From Didymodactylos carnosus (lineage: Eukaryota; Rotifera; Eurotatoria; Philodinida; Philodinidae): a stretch of 64,000 nucleotides of DNA. A program made the translations under genes and the position numbers. Shown here in pieces: positions 24,362-36,912 of this stretch; positions within the stretch are counted from its first letter, which is position 1; each line of letters starts with the position of its first letter. The stretch spans positions 26,576 to 90,575 of the forward strand of contig CAJNOQ010000048.1 of NCBI GenBank assembly GCA_905250885.1, read 5' to 3'. A model generated the notes under the pieces. It made no database searches. It had not been told where the DNA came from and saw only the letters and a program-made list of their open reading frames with translations.

Positions 24362-26227
24362 TATCTAGAAGAAAAAATAGTGAAATTACATTATGTGAGC
24401 TGACGAGCACATCAGTGTTTCTAATGATTGATGATACATGTGAAAATAGAGTTTTTACCAAGATTCTCAGTTTTTCTCTTATTCCTGTATATAGTGTGTT
24501 TTACTTCCGCATTATGACACGTATCACCGGTACATCTTTCTCAATCGGAAAAAAATAAAATTTGTTTTAAACTAGTTTCTTTTAATACTTGTCTGCTAAA
24601 GTGGTAATATGCAAAGAATAAATTAAGATTTTCGACAGAAAGATATCAAACCTATGAATCTATTCTCTTATACAGTATTCTCTTCCTAATGAATGTACTT
24701 GATTACTTGTCGAGTACGTAGTAAGTACTTGAACAAGAACTTGCAAGTGTTTTAATTCTCAATTTGTTATCTAAGTACTCACTAAGTATTGTCACTTGAT
24801 TCGTTTCACTCAAGTACATGGATAAGTCAATCACTCTTTTCTTTTGTATTCACCAGTTGTATAGAAACATCACAACATCAATCAGTATAAACTTAGAAAA
24901 TAAATTTTGATATTTCTACTGAGTTGAACAAACTTAGTATTCATGCATGCGTCTGCTCTACAAAAGTAGATTATAGCTGTAGACAAACAAATAGAACAAG
25001 TACGTGGCTGAAGTTTTTCAAGTAAATCACTTGCATTGTGTGGCCAAGCGCTTGGACAAATACGTATAAATAAATTTGCACATGAAACAAAAAGCCAAGT
25101 ACCGGCTTCATTACACAGGCGAAGTACTTGGACACAAGTACATTCGGTAGAGCTTTACTTTGCTCATTAGGTCTGGTTAGATGTCTGTTATTCTTATTTT
25201 TATTTGAAACAAATATCTTAGATCTTGTTTCTGTTTTGTTCATATCCTAAAAACATAATATAACTGAATGGAGTTGATTTATAGAACTGAGATTGTAGAC
25301 AGTAGGTTGAAGACTGTCTTCGGAAAAAAGTAGCTGTACATCCACCTTGCGTTTTAGAGCAAAATGGAAAATTCTATGATGCTTTCAATTCTTAACGAAC
25401 AATTAGTAAATGAAGCTGTAATGAAGCCATAATTTCACGAAGCTGACAGACAGACTTTCCGCGTTGAAAAGCCGATGTTACATACTTCACGACCCTTACT
25501 CAATGATGCAACGAACTTTTGAATGTGATTCAGCGAACAGTAGATGAAAAAGCCACGGACCTTTTTTTTAAATTTACAGTGTATTACAGTTTATCCTCTC
25601 TAATACAGCAGTGGACAATCTAGAGACCAATCGAAGCAGAACAAAAGACGTATCAGAAAATATAAAATAAATGAATGTAAAAAAGCTCCTTTACTTGTTT
25701 TGTTCTGTATATCTCGGAAGATCTACTGTCAGCAAAGCTAGTATAACAAAAAAAAAATTGTAGCTCTTCTCTGTGTCACACATAATTGGTTGCTCGTTCT
25801 TTCCTTGAAGCTCCGATGTGTCAGAAGCCTTACACTCTACTCTGCTCATCCTGGTCAATTTTACTCGTTGATTTTAGCATTATTGCTGGCTCTATCTTTT
25901 GATTAACTGGTTCCTATTTAATGAAAACTTTTCCCTTTTTTGAGAGGCGCAACAATCACAGCATTCAATGCTACGTCACGTATAAAGTTTCTTTCCTACA
26001 GGTTCGTACCAAAAGGTAAGGTTGCTCATCTGCTGTTTCAAGTGTAATAGAATTAGCTATAGTTTCATGCTACAAATTTTCGTCTATTGTATTATTTTTA
26101 ATTTTAGATCTGATATGTTGTTCCTTACTTCTTCTCTAGTTAAAATTTTCATTATGTTTTTTATCGTTCTATACTTATCGAATTCATCATCTTTTTTATT
26201 GTGAGAAGGATTCCACACACAAAAAAG
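24362..26227. other. Intergenic region between the divergent TIF1-like and SETDB1-like genes
   Basis: The two genes are head to head, so promoters of both should lie here. It contains the second copy of the 340-bp repeat (24695-25034), extra CAAGTAC/CAAGCGCTTGG words to about 25150, and ACGTCACG (a CRE-like half) near 25975. CAGGTTCGTACCAAAAG followed by GTAAGG near 26000-26015 is a candidate 5' UTR exon of the SETDB1-like gene. Confidence 0.4.
24695..25034 (-). repeat. 340-bp repeat, copy 2 of an inverted pair
   Basis: Reverse complement of 12272-12611 with one base difference. Both copies are exactly 340 bp and similarity ends sharply at both edges. Confidence 0.9.
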
Positions 26228-29200
26228 ATGCCGGTAGCTGTTGATGTCGGACAACGTTTGTTTGTTTACAGTCCACATCGTTTATGGACCGTGGCATATT
26301 TTGTCAAAGTAATAATAACAGAAACAAATTTACAAATTGTGGTAAGCAGCAAATGAGTTTTTCAGTTTATTATTAGTAAAATCTATTGCAAAAGATAGCA
26401 AGCATCAGTTGGAAATACCTTCGACTGTTTTGCATAGTCAAATTTTATTCTTCGTGGCTCAATTAAATGTTATCAACTTTTCAAATGGATCATCCTAAAT
26501 GAGTTTACTTATATGTCTATTAAAGATTCACACGAATGAATAACATTTTTAGCGTTACACAGTGCAGGTGTGATAATGTAAATTTATCTCTAGACTAGCT
26601 GTTTTATTTCCTTATATTCTCTGTCATTTCAGACTTGTCGTCTTGCACATTGCTCTCATTCACAAACATCTGGCGAACATTTACGTTATTCACCTCACAA
26701 TGTTGCCATCGCTGATCGTATTGCTGAACATCAATTGAATGTTGGCTCACGTATATTGTGTATACCGTCAAATAGTTCACATATTGGTTTATCATGTAAA
26801 AAAATTGAAAAACCTCAACGTGGCATGATCGCTGAATTAGCAACCGAATCAAATTCAAATCGCTTTTTGATATTTGTTGATATTGGTGAACCATATTACA
26901 TTCAATGTCATTCGATTCGTTTATTATTAGAACCTCTATCAAATTATCTATCAAAAGTTGATCAAGGAACAAAACAATATATAGAAAATTATGTTTTAAC
27001 CTATCCGAAACGTCGTCTTATAGGTAAACATGATCTAAAGTATATTTTTGCAACTGAAAAACAATAAAGTTGGTAACTTTATTTGAACTTTGAGACTTTT
27101 CTCATTTGTACTCATTTCAGTCGCTTTTTCTTTTTATATTGAAGATATTGGAGTCAAATCTCATATAACAATTGAACATAATGGTCAATGGTTAGAAGCA
27201 ATTGTATCTAAATGTGATTGTACATTAATTCGTGTATACATTCCATCATTGAATGAACTAGAGTGGTTGTATCGAGGCTCTTTGCGTTTACAACCATTAT
27301 TTAATTTATTAACAACATCAGTAAATGATGATGAACCAACTTCTAAACGCTTTGCAATTGATTTAGAACAACAACAAGAACATCGGTGTACAAATTCTTG
27401 TGAAAAAGGTTTATCAATAACGCGAAAATGTAATTTTTTAATGATTCCATTAAACTATGGTTGGAAACGGCAAGTACGAAATGATTTAGGCACAATTGTT
27501 TATATATCACCGTGTGGACAACCATTTACAGATCGAGAACGTTTACATTTATATCTGATACAAATCAATTCATGCTTAACAATGAATTTATTTTCATTTG
27601 AAATGGACTGTCGAGCAACACAAAAATATAACTTACTTAATCCACCTATTATCGGTAAATCAGATGAAATACTATAGAAATAAAAGACGGATCTATAACT
27701 TATTGTAGTTACTTAAAACAACTTTTGTTCGATTATTTTACTTTATATTTTATGTTATAGATATCATGGATTATTCGAATGAATTAGAAAAATTACCTTT
27801 ATCATTAGTAAATGAAATTAATAATGAATTACCAACAAAATTTGACTATATTTGTACAAGAATATCATCAAAAGATGAAATACCCATAAATGAATTAAAA
27901 GATTATATAGAAGGATGTACATGTACAGATGGTTGTTTGGAAACTGATAAATGTGCATGTTGGCAACGAACATTCAATTCTATTATTAAATCTTATTATT
28001 ATGAAGATTTAATTACAAACCTGAAAGAGTTATTTATGAAGAATAAAATTATTAATGACAATGATGAGAATGATGAAGAAAATATGAAAATATTTTTGTA
28101 TAAACAATTATCAAAACAAAATTTAGGCTATAAACATGGAAGATTATTAGATAAAATTCACTCAGGTAAAGTTAGTTTATTTTTAGCTAACCCTTTATCG
28201 CCGGATGTCCACACCCGTGGACATTGATAAAATCGATATACAAAAATAACGCAGCGTCATATCAGAACCCAATTTTGTTCCAATCTTAGAGACTTCATAA
28301 GCTCTCGATTCGTAAAAAATAAATTTTTTCTATGGATCTTGACTGAGATAATTAACTTCTGAAATTAAAGAGTTTCAAATTTTTCAATTTTTTTTAAAAG
28401 CTTTTTTCATAGATTTAGCAATACAAGGATTTTAGATATAATGGTAGATAACTATTGCTACAAGGATACTTTCTACAATTACACAAGAAAAGAAATTTGA
28501 GAAGCACATTGATTTGAAGAGCACATTGAATTGCACAGAAAAAACTTAATCTCTCAATTTCGGAACACATTTTTTCAGTTAAAAAAAATTTAAATATCGA
28601 TTTTTCAAAAATAGGTGAAAATAGGCAAAATTTTGAATAAAATTCAACCATTCATTCTATTTTTAAAATTCTAAAATAATTTTTTTCTTACTCTCCATCA
28701 AAAACTCGGTCTAGAAAACGGATTTTGGAAATTTTAAAACGCAAATTGACCTCGAGAACCGTTGAAGACCAGCAGGATAGTAAAAGGTCCTCTAGCTAAA
28801 CTTGCAAGCCTATCTAGTCCTAGGATTTGGAAGACAAAATTCTCTTTCATACTTCATTCTCACTTATATACTTTTGAGAAAAGAAGAATGTACCGATTTT
28901 GAAAAATTTTATTTGGCGGTCGAAAAATTCAATTATTATGAATTCAGTGTGAAAAACTGTGAAATAGGACCTGTACTTTGTCCTTTTCTCGATCAAAATT
29001 CAACATTTTGACAAAAACAAAGTCATATTCAGATTCAGGGTCAAGAACTGAGTCGAATGACATGGGTGCCAGGAGTTTTGAATGACCTCGAAGTTTTTCA
29101 GTTTTTTCAAAAAGCCAAAACCAAAATTTTCACTCAAACTCAAAATATTTCCCAAAACACTGAGACCTATGTCATTCGATCCACTTTTTGATTCTGATTC

Positions 29201-30292
29201 CGAATATGACGTTGTTTTTCAAAATGTTGAATTTTGACAGAGCAAGTTCGGACAACACAACGAAAAAAATTGCGTTTTTCATGTTGTTGCGGACGTTCTA
29301 TATTCTGTCACCTAGGCAACTTCATTTTATTTTAAGTATGGAATGGGCATATGTGCACTCAAAAGCTCCACTTTAGCAATCACCTTTTCTGGATCTTCGA
29401 AAAAAACCCTCTGAGGGTAAAGGGTTAACTAAAACTTTTATTTATTACTCAAATTATTGTATTTGTTATAGGAATATTTGAATGTAATGAAAAATGTAAA
29501 TGCGATTATCGTTGTACAAATCGTTGTGTTCAATATGGTTTGAATACGTTATTACAAATCTATCGTACACACGAGAAAGGATGGGGTGTTCGAACATTAT
29601 ATGATCTACCAATGGGAACATTTTTGAGTTTTTATGCTGGTGAAATATTAAATGATGATGATGCAAATAAACGTGGAATCGAATTAAATGATATTTATTT
29701 TACAGCACTTGACTTTGTTAATGCACTTCATCCACCGCAATTGAATAAATTAAGTATGATTAATGGAAGCGGTGAGTTTTGAAGAAGAAAGGAAAAAGTC
29801 AGCAAGTGTGTTTCAAACAGTTGTTTAACTTTAACATATCTCGTATTCTTTTCAGATCATGTACTAGCTGCGTCAACAACTACAAGTGTAAATATGACAT
29901 CATCGGACAACGAAATACAGACGAATCCTATCGTTGCTTCTGATGGCAGTGAAACATGCAAGACAATAACAACAAGTGAAAAGTCCATCGATATTCATGA
30001 TTTATTACAGTCACATATAATCACTGATTCTGATATTTATATTATGGATGCTAATTTAAAAGGAAATGTATCACGATTCTTTAATCATAGTTGTTCACCA
30101 AATGTTTTTGTTCAAAATGTCTTTATTGAAACATATGATGTTCGTTTTCCATGGGTAGCCTTTTTTACATCAACAAATATAAAAGCTGGTACAGAATTAT
30201 GTTGGGATTATCAATATGAAGTAGGCTCAGTTGAAGATAGAATATTAAAATGTCAATGTGGCACAACAAGTTGTCGAAATAGACTTTTATAG
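26228..30292 (+). CDS. SETDB1: SETDB1-type histone H3K9 methyltransferase (Tudor, MBD, pre-SET, SET, post-SET)
   Basis: Six exons (26228-26341, 26633-27023, 27145-27654, 27761-28165, 29472-29771, 29856-30292) join in phase to 718 residues, short against about 1290 in human SETDB1. Order: Tudor repeats at about 1-240 ([20 protein letters not shown]); MBD at about 262-320 ([16 protein letters not shown]); pre-SET ([16 protein letters not shown], then [15 protein letters not shown] across intron 4); SET starting at [11 protein letters not shown]. The SET domain is split by about 70 acidic/Thr-Ser residues, then resumes with [19 protein letters not shown] (cofactor-binding NHSC at about 650-653), ELCWDYQY and a post-[16 protein letters not shown]. 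The family trimethylates H3K9 in heterochromatin. All catalytic motifs look intact. Introns are 291, 121, 106, 1306 and 84 bp; the 1306-bp one carries a foldback. Confidence 0.9.
28205..28224. repeat. Perfect 8-bp-stem hairpin in SETDB1-like intron 4
   Basis: ATGTCCAC and GTGGACAT flank a 4-nt loop. It lies 40 nt after the exon 4 donor. Confidence 0.6.
28993..29237. repeat. Foldback element in intron 4 of the SETDB1-like gene
   Basis: Arms 28993-29067 and 29165-29237 are imperfect inverted copies (TCAAAATTCAACATTTTG ends). The rest of the intron (28230-28990 and 29240-29450) is AT-rich with no coding sign and is probably further repeat debris. Confidence 0.8.
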
Positions 30293-31654
30293 TTTTATTA
30301 CATTAGATATTTTTTCTTTTTAAAGCTAGAATTGTTAATATTTTTCTTCTCTTTCATGATATTCATGACTAAGTTTTGTAAAAATATTCTACATTAATCA
30401 TATTTATTTTCATTATTTTTTCTTGTCAGTTATCTATTCTTTTATATTTGATTATTATCCATAACGATAAAAGAGAAAACATGTGTTTGAACTTGTTTTT
30501 GTAATGTTTTTATAATTAGAAGAAAAAAAATTTTATTAACAGTTTAATAGAAAACGAATGAATGTATATCTTTGTTTATGAACAATCATCTTGTTTCAAT
30601 TCTCTAATATTGCAAGTTATTTTATTTTCAGTGTCTTCACTAGAAAGTGCTTCCCGTGCACTGTAATAATTTTCAACAAAAGTAGTCAAAAAAAGATTTT
30701 GTCAGTATAGCAAAAATACTCTGATACGTACCAAACATTTCACATAATGATCCGGTCCGTAGCCGAGGATTTTGCTAGGGGGGGGAGCACTATAGATGTA
30801 AATCGATACATCGGTTTTCTTCCATTTTGTTTATTTTTATTGTATCGGTTCAGATTCCGATACACCCGTCTATACGGTAGAGATCGGTCCAGAAAACTAG
30901 CAGGACACAAAAGGGTCTGTACACCGGTTTGAAGGTGAGCTATGCATATCATTACTCACAGCGTCAGAATTTGACAATTACTCTGTGTACACAGGTTACA
31001 AGCCATCATGAAAATTTTTCTTTAATCGGAGTTTACAGCGAAGCAAAATCCCAAGGAATGTACCTTGACACAATCGACATTCCCCGTGGTTACGAGCCTG
31101 ATAATGATGATTTTTCAATAATTTTCAATTCTCAAAATACATACCTCATAATTATAATAAAATAAATTAAAATGGATCATTCAGCTACAATAAATACAGT
31201 TTCCTGATAATGATAGTGAACAATTTCCCCAAACGGACGTTATCATTCTTTTATAAGAAATTTAAACAGAACATATAGTTATTTTTTCTCTACTAAAACT
31301 ATTACATTATTGACAAGATAGATAGATTTCTGTTGTATGATGATTCTTTCCATCTAATCAAAGTTTGAAAATTATTTTGGATAGATCATCATGGAACTTG
31401 AAGCGTACATGAGAATCACTGTTCCATAAGATGATCACTTTTTCTTGAAAAATAACACGATTTAACTTATATTTACACTATAATTTAAGAAATTTAAGTT
31501 TGTTTATAGCTCATTGAAAGAAGAAGCTCATTGTTTGTATGAGCAATAGTAATTAAACTGTTCTATTTTTTTACAATTTCTTTTTTTATCGCTTACAATA
31601 AGACTTATTTAAAAAATAAAATAAAATAAATAAGTAGATAGACAACAAAAAGAT
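30293..31654. other. Intergenic region between convergent SETDB1-like and GPCR genes
   Basis: Holds the 3' ends of both genes. A patch at about 30745-30960 is GC-richer (a run of nine G; GTCCGTAGCCGAGG) and looks like a mobile-element fragment. The rest is AT-rich, with no gene seen. Confidence 0.4.
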
Positions 31655-33133
31655 TTATAAATCTGTAAATTCGATTCCTTTTTTATAATTCGTTACTAAT
31701 ATTGGCTTTTCATCATTTACTTCATCACTAAATAGTACACGATGTTTTGGTGTTGATGATTTTTTATTTTGATCATAATATATCACAGTTGAAGATTTTG
31801 GATGAATCGAATTATTTGTATCAATATCATTTTCATCTGATAGAAAATGTGCATGTCTGACTGAAGTATGTTGTTCATGATTGGCATTATCATTTGTTCC
31901 ATATTTTACATTTTTATATGAATTAATATTTGGTGAAGGTGGTGCAATACTACCACCCGGTCCACCTCCATTATGACCAAGTGGAACCAATTGTGTATTA
32001 TCACTATCGGACCAAGAAGGATATAATAATTTTTTGAATGCATCACGAAATGCACGTGACATTCGACAATAAATAAAAAAATTAATAGGATACGATAATA
32101 AAACACAAAAATTTAAAATTTGTGCTGCTAGAGATAAACGATCGTGACCCTGTATAGGTACAAAATCAAGTATGGCAGTAAGAATTATCTGAATAGCATT
32201 CGGTATTTCAACTAATAAAAATAGAGTAACAACAATAATCTTAAAAAAAATAAAATAAAAACAAAAAATAAAATATTATGAATTATTTTTATTATTTTAA
32301 AAAATTTAACTTACTAGCATAAGTGTAACACTTGTTTGCTCTTGTGTACGTGTTTCATAAGATCGACGTCGTATTAATTTTTCACGATGTTGTTTGGCTT
32401 TTTTCATTCTTACGATTAATATAGCATTAAATATGACCAAAACTGTACAAGGACCAACATTGACAATAAGTGCTCGAAATAAAGAATAAAATGAAAAAAA
32501 TATTTTATATTTTGGATCTTGTGAACGATCAAAAACAATACAGGCTTGAAATATTTTATCAAATTTTTTTGATTTAACTTCTTTTGATGTAAATGTACCC
32601 TCTAAAAACATGGGTATTGTTAAAATTAATGCAAATAAATTAATACAAGCAATAGCTTTTAATGCCATAGTTAATGTACAATATTGTTTGGCTTTTTCTG
32701 AATGACAAACATAGATATAACGTTGTATAGCTAATGCCACTGTAATCCATATTGAGCATGTATGAAAGATAAATGGTAAAATATCATGATTAATTCGATG
32801 AAACCAACAATAATTAAATGGTGGATAATCATCACAATGACGAAATGTATAAACATATAATAATACTGGAAATGGAAATAATCCTGTTAATGTATCATAT
32901 AAAGCAATGGCTAATAAAAGAATATTTGTTGGTGAACGTAATTGTCGTTGTAATAGAACAACAGCTATTAATGAATTTAATATTGTTGAAATAATAATAA
33001 TTAATGGAGCAATTGTACCTTGAATAATGATATTTATTATAGACATACATCCATTAGAAGGATAATAATTTGGATTATCATTATCAGAAGAAGAAGATGA
33101 TGAAGAAATTATTGTTGTTGTTGTTAAATTCAT
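31655..33133 (-). CDS. Rhodopsin-class neuropeptide GPCR, sex-peptide/myoinhibitory-peptide receptor-like
   Basis: Two exons (33133-32315 and 32239-31655) with a 75-bp intron join in phase to 467 residues. Seven hydrophobic segments are visible. The N-terminus has NLT plus a Ser/Asn-rich stretch; TM1 is followed by LRSPTNILLLAIALYD, TM3 ends in QRYIYVCH (a QRY variant of the DRY motif, as in the fly sex-peptide receptor), TM6 reads TLMLIIVVTLFLLVEIP across the intron, and TM7 ends YPINFFIYCRMSRAFRDAFK. These blocks match the SPR/MIP-receptor group within the FMRFamide-receptor-like family. The receptor should sit in the plasma membrane and couple to G protein. Ligand identity is inferred from family only. 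The cytoplasmic tail is about 115 residues, rich in Ser/Asn/His. Confidence 0.87.
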
Positions 33134-34200
33134 ATTGAATAATTATTTCCAATCATTATTTATACCATATTCTAGAACAAGAACAAACAAAAAAATAAAA
33201 AATAAAAAATCAATACTTTCTATCAATAAAAAAAAAGAAAAGAAAACATAATATTTTTTTTTGAATTATATGAGACAAGAATATTCTATAGATATATTTC
33301 GTATATGTAAGAAATTTGTCAGACAAAAATTTCCATTAAAACTTTGTGTAAACAAAAATATTTCATAATAATCTAAATACTATAATATATTTCGCTTGAT
33401 AGATTTTTTTCTTCTTCTTCTTATTCTTATTCTTCTTCTTCGTCTTCTCTATATTATGTAGTGTTAAAATAAAATTCTCAGGATGATAGACTGACTATAT
33501 ATGTGTGTAAATTGGATAAGGAAGAAAACAACTTCCGATTATGGATTAGTTTTAAAATCATCATGGATACGTTGTTTTTTCCCTTATGCGAGTATAGATA
33601 TATACAGACACACATATTATTCATTAATAAAAATTAACATAAATTAAATATTAAAATTATATACACTAAAAAATATAATAAAATATATTTAAAAATAAAA
33701 CAAAATATTTTTAGATAAAATTTTTAAAAATAAAAAAAAAAAATTTAAAATTTTATCATTAGATATTTAATATTAATTAGAAGTAAAAATAGATAAATTT
33801 AGACTTATATGTTAAAAAAAATATTAAGAAATTAAGAAGCTACTAGTTTTCTAGATTGATTAATTATATCAATTTTAGTAAAGCAATTGTCATTATTATG
33901 TAAATCATTGTAAAAATATCTTTGATCAAGTATTCTATTAAAGTATTTTGAAAAATTTTCTTAGTTTTTTTTTCCAATTTTTTATTTTTTTTACTTACTT
34001 TTCCAACTTTTATTCATTTGATAATTAATACACGGTCAAAAACATCAAATTCATTCAACTATTCTATTTGTTTAAATTAGTGCGTGTGTGTTTTTTATGA
34101 GATGATGTTTTTTTTTTTGTTTTTTTTTATCGACAGACATGCATATACAAAAAGAGAAAGAGCGTGAATGAAACTTCTTTATTCGAGGCTGAACAATTTC

Positions 34201-34266
34201 TTTCTCTCTCTCTCTCTCTCTATGTCTGTCTCCCTTTGTTTCTCTGTCTCTCTGTCTCTCTCTTTC
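34201..34266. repeat. Pyrimidine (CT)n-rich tract
   Basis: About nine CT units, then a degenerate CTCTGT/CTCTCT array. Confidence 0.9.
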
Positions 34267-34498
34267 TTTTTTAATTGACAAGGAGTATGCGGATAATTCA
34301 ACAAATCGACACACATGGTTTGTGCTTTAGCATTAGCATTTTTAAATACATGCAATTACTTCTTTTTTTTAATTCCATTTAAACAAAGGATGGAGTTTTA
34401 AGGAGAAAGAAATCGAGATTTTATCAGTTTGAAATAAAAAACTAAATTATTCTTATAGAATTAAGTCTTTTTTTCATGAACATATACACTCACTCACA

Positions 34499-34505
<7 letters not shown>

Positions 34506-34540
<35 letters not shown>
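34506..34540. repeat. (CA)n microsatellite
   Basis: About seventeen CA units. Confidence 0.95.
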
Positions 34541-34544
<4 letters not shown>

Positions 34545-34984
34545 GACAGACATACATATATAAATATTATAGCCCATAGGAAGATTTTTTTTTAATAAAA
34601 AATGAGATCGTAATACAAAAATAAATTTATCAAAAAATAAATTACATCATACAATTACCTCATTGAGTTATAGCTTAGTAATATCAAAAGTTAAAAAAAG
34701 AAAAAAAAATCGAGAGTTAATATTTTATTTTTAGAATAAAAAGTATTGACTGCATGTTTTCTTGTAATTAAAAGAGTAAGTGAAAAAATGAAGTATCGTG
34801 TCTAATGAGCGGATGGCTATCTGAAGTAGTTGTATATAAAATGCCATGAAAGTTATTAATATACTTGTACATCAGTTTCATCATTCACAAAACGCATTCT
34901 TGGTAGAAATTATCAACTACTTAACCGTGTAATGTGGGAATAATTCCTCCGATAGTCGTTCGTTCTTTGGACAGGATGCTTCAT

Positions 34985-35145
34985 TTTTTCACTCTCACTC
35001 CAATGTATCTCAGTTAAGAAATTGGTGAAGTCCATATTTTATAAAATGTATCGCAGTTGAGAAATGAATATTTTTGCAGAAATATTGGTATCTCAACCGA
35101 GATATTTGATTAAAATATGAATTGTATCTCAGTTGAGTCCAAACC
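34985..35145. repeat. Patch built from TATCTCAGTTGAGA words
   Basis: Four variants of the dyad word occur in 160 bp: GTATCTCAGTTAAG, GTATCGCAGTTGAG, GTATCTCAACCGAGATA and GTATCTCAGTTGAG. Confidence 0.6.
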
Positions 35146-35447
35146 CTCTTTTTAAAGTGAAAAACAAGAATTCATGTGATGAATTGTTACATCTCTCTAA
35201 TTTGTAACATAATCTTTTTTTATTTACTTTATATCTACTATAGAAAGAAAATCTTAATTTTATTAGAAAATTTGAAGTTATTTTATGTCACGAAGGTATC
35301 TACACTTTAATTGCTCAATAAATTTATTTATTTCCCGAAGAATAACAGTTGCCGACCATTTAACAAGACTGCTTTAGTTAAGTAGATTACTTTTCCTTGA
35401 CACTAATAAAAAATATCTACTTAGACTGACGAGAAAACATATTCAAT

Positions 35448-35951
35448 TGTCTGACGCCGTTCGATTCCATATTATGGCTACGGATAGATCTCTATGAGAC
35501 TGAGAGAAACCTAAAAGGGTTCGTCCCCATGGCCTATTGATCAAGAGTTATGACCGTTTTACTGATTTTTCGACCCGTTCCTGGGTATTTAACGAAAAAC
35601 CAAATTACGGAATTTCAACCTCGAATTTTACCCATAGATAGATTTAATGACCCTTTGAATATCCTGAAAGTTTCGGCTAAAATGAATATTCTTTTCTCGA
35701 GATATTGAATTTTCAAAAAATAGTTGCTTCCCACAGACGGTCCAAGAAATTGAGTTCACATGACAATTCAATATCTCGAGAAAAACACATTCATTTTGGC
35801 TGAAACTTTCAGGATATTCTAACGGCCATTAAATGTATCTATCGGCAAAACTCGATGTTGAATTTCCGTAATTTGAGAACTCTTTTAGGTTTCTCTTAGT
35901 CTCATAGAGACCTACTCGCATTCATAATATAGAGTCGAACGGTGTCGGACA
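35448..35951. repeat. Foldback element, 504 bp
   Basis: Arms 35448-35715 and 35761-35951 are inverted copies (ends TGTCTGACGCCGTTCG / TGTCCGACACCGTTCG). The left arm carries about 80 bp absent from the right arm (GTTCGTCCCCATGG to GAAAAACC), either an insertion in one arm or a deletion in the other. Confidence 0.85.
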
Positions 35952-36912
35952 GCTGGATATGTGCCCTCTTGAGCATGTAGACGAAATGTCATCAGTTCAG
36001 GCATCATACTGTTTTTCTGTATTTGGTCTATATCTAAAACGTCCTATTGTAGTGTGAAAAACACGCGTTTCTTTTCTGACCCGTATCAAAAATAATAATG
36101 TACTACTTTCTAAACACTACATTTTCATCTATCTATGCATACAATCAGTTGAAAAATGTTCTTCATCGTTTTTGTGAAAGAATGAAGAACTTCAAAAAAA
36201 AGAATCAAACACAAACTTTTGAAAAGATCACTGTTCTGTTCTTTTTTCGAGTTGAAACAGAATGTATCACATCACGTTCGCTTACAAGAAGCAGTGTAGT
36301 TAATTATAAACAATGTTTCTTGCAAATAATAGTCTGCATTATTTAATGCAAACAAAAACACTTTTATCATGTTTTTTCTTTCGTATTTTTTCTATTTCCT
36401 GTGTTCAAAAACATAAAGATACAATAATTTTAAGTATACCTTGTTTTTTTAGAGAGACAATAGTCGAATTTTAGTATCGATTCAAGTAACGTATCTTCAA
36501 GAATGGCTAATGAAATCTGATATAGATTTACTATTAGTATCTTATTGAACATTTGAAAAGACTGTAAGAGAAACCGAAGGCATATGATTGTACCTGAAAG
36601 ATTTTGAGTTTGTTGTTTTTCTTATTTTATTTCAATAACAAAACAAATAGTAAAAGTATTGTAGTGTGTATACCACTAATTAACATAAAAGCTCACATGA
36701 TCTTGCGGTAAAAACTTTTATAACCGTCCATGAGAGACCTTATAAGAATTTATCTATTAAGGTCATACAAGTGGTCTTTCACGATCGTTTTTCTTTCTAC
36801 TTTGTAGTATCTTCAGGATAGAGAGAACCTTAATAACATTTTTACCCATAGATTTGATTTTATGTTCATCTAATATATCAGGTTGAAGGATATTCCATCT
36901 AATAAACTTATG

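Noticed and set aside
27090-27144. Upstream ATG-like start for the second half of the SETDB1-like gene
   Set aside because: This stretch is the end of intron 2; splicing 27023 to 27145 restores the Tudor sequence in phase.
30740-30952. Overlapping short frames on both strands at the GC-rich patch
   Set aside because: No coding bias, no splice sites and a run of nine G; more like repeat debris.
34072-34314. Arg/Glu-rich 80-codon frame
   Set aside because: It is translation of a CT microsatellite tract.
34985-35145. Possible CRISPR-like array
   Set aside because: The words vary, are spaced irregularly and the genome is eukaryotic; no repeat-spacer periodicity.
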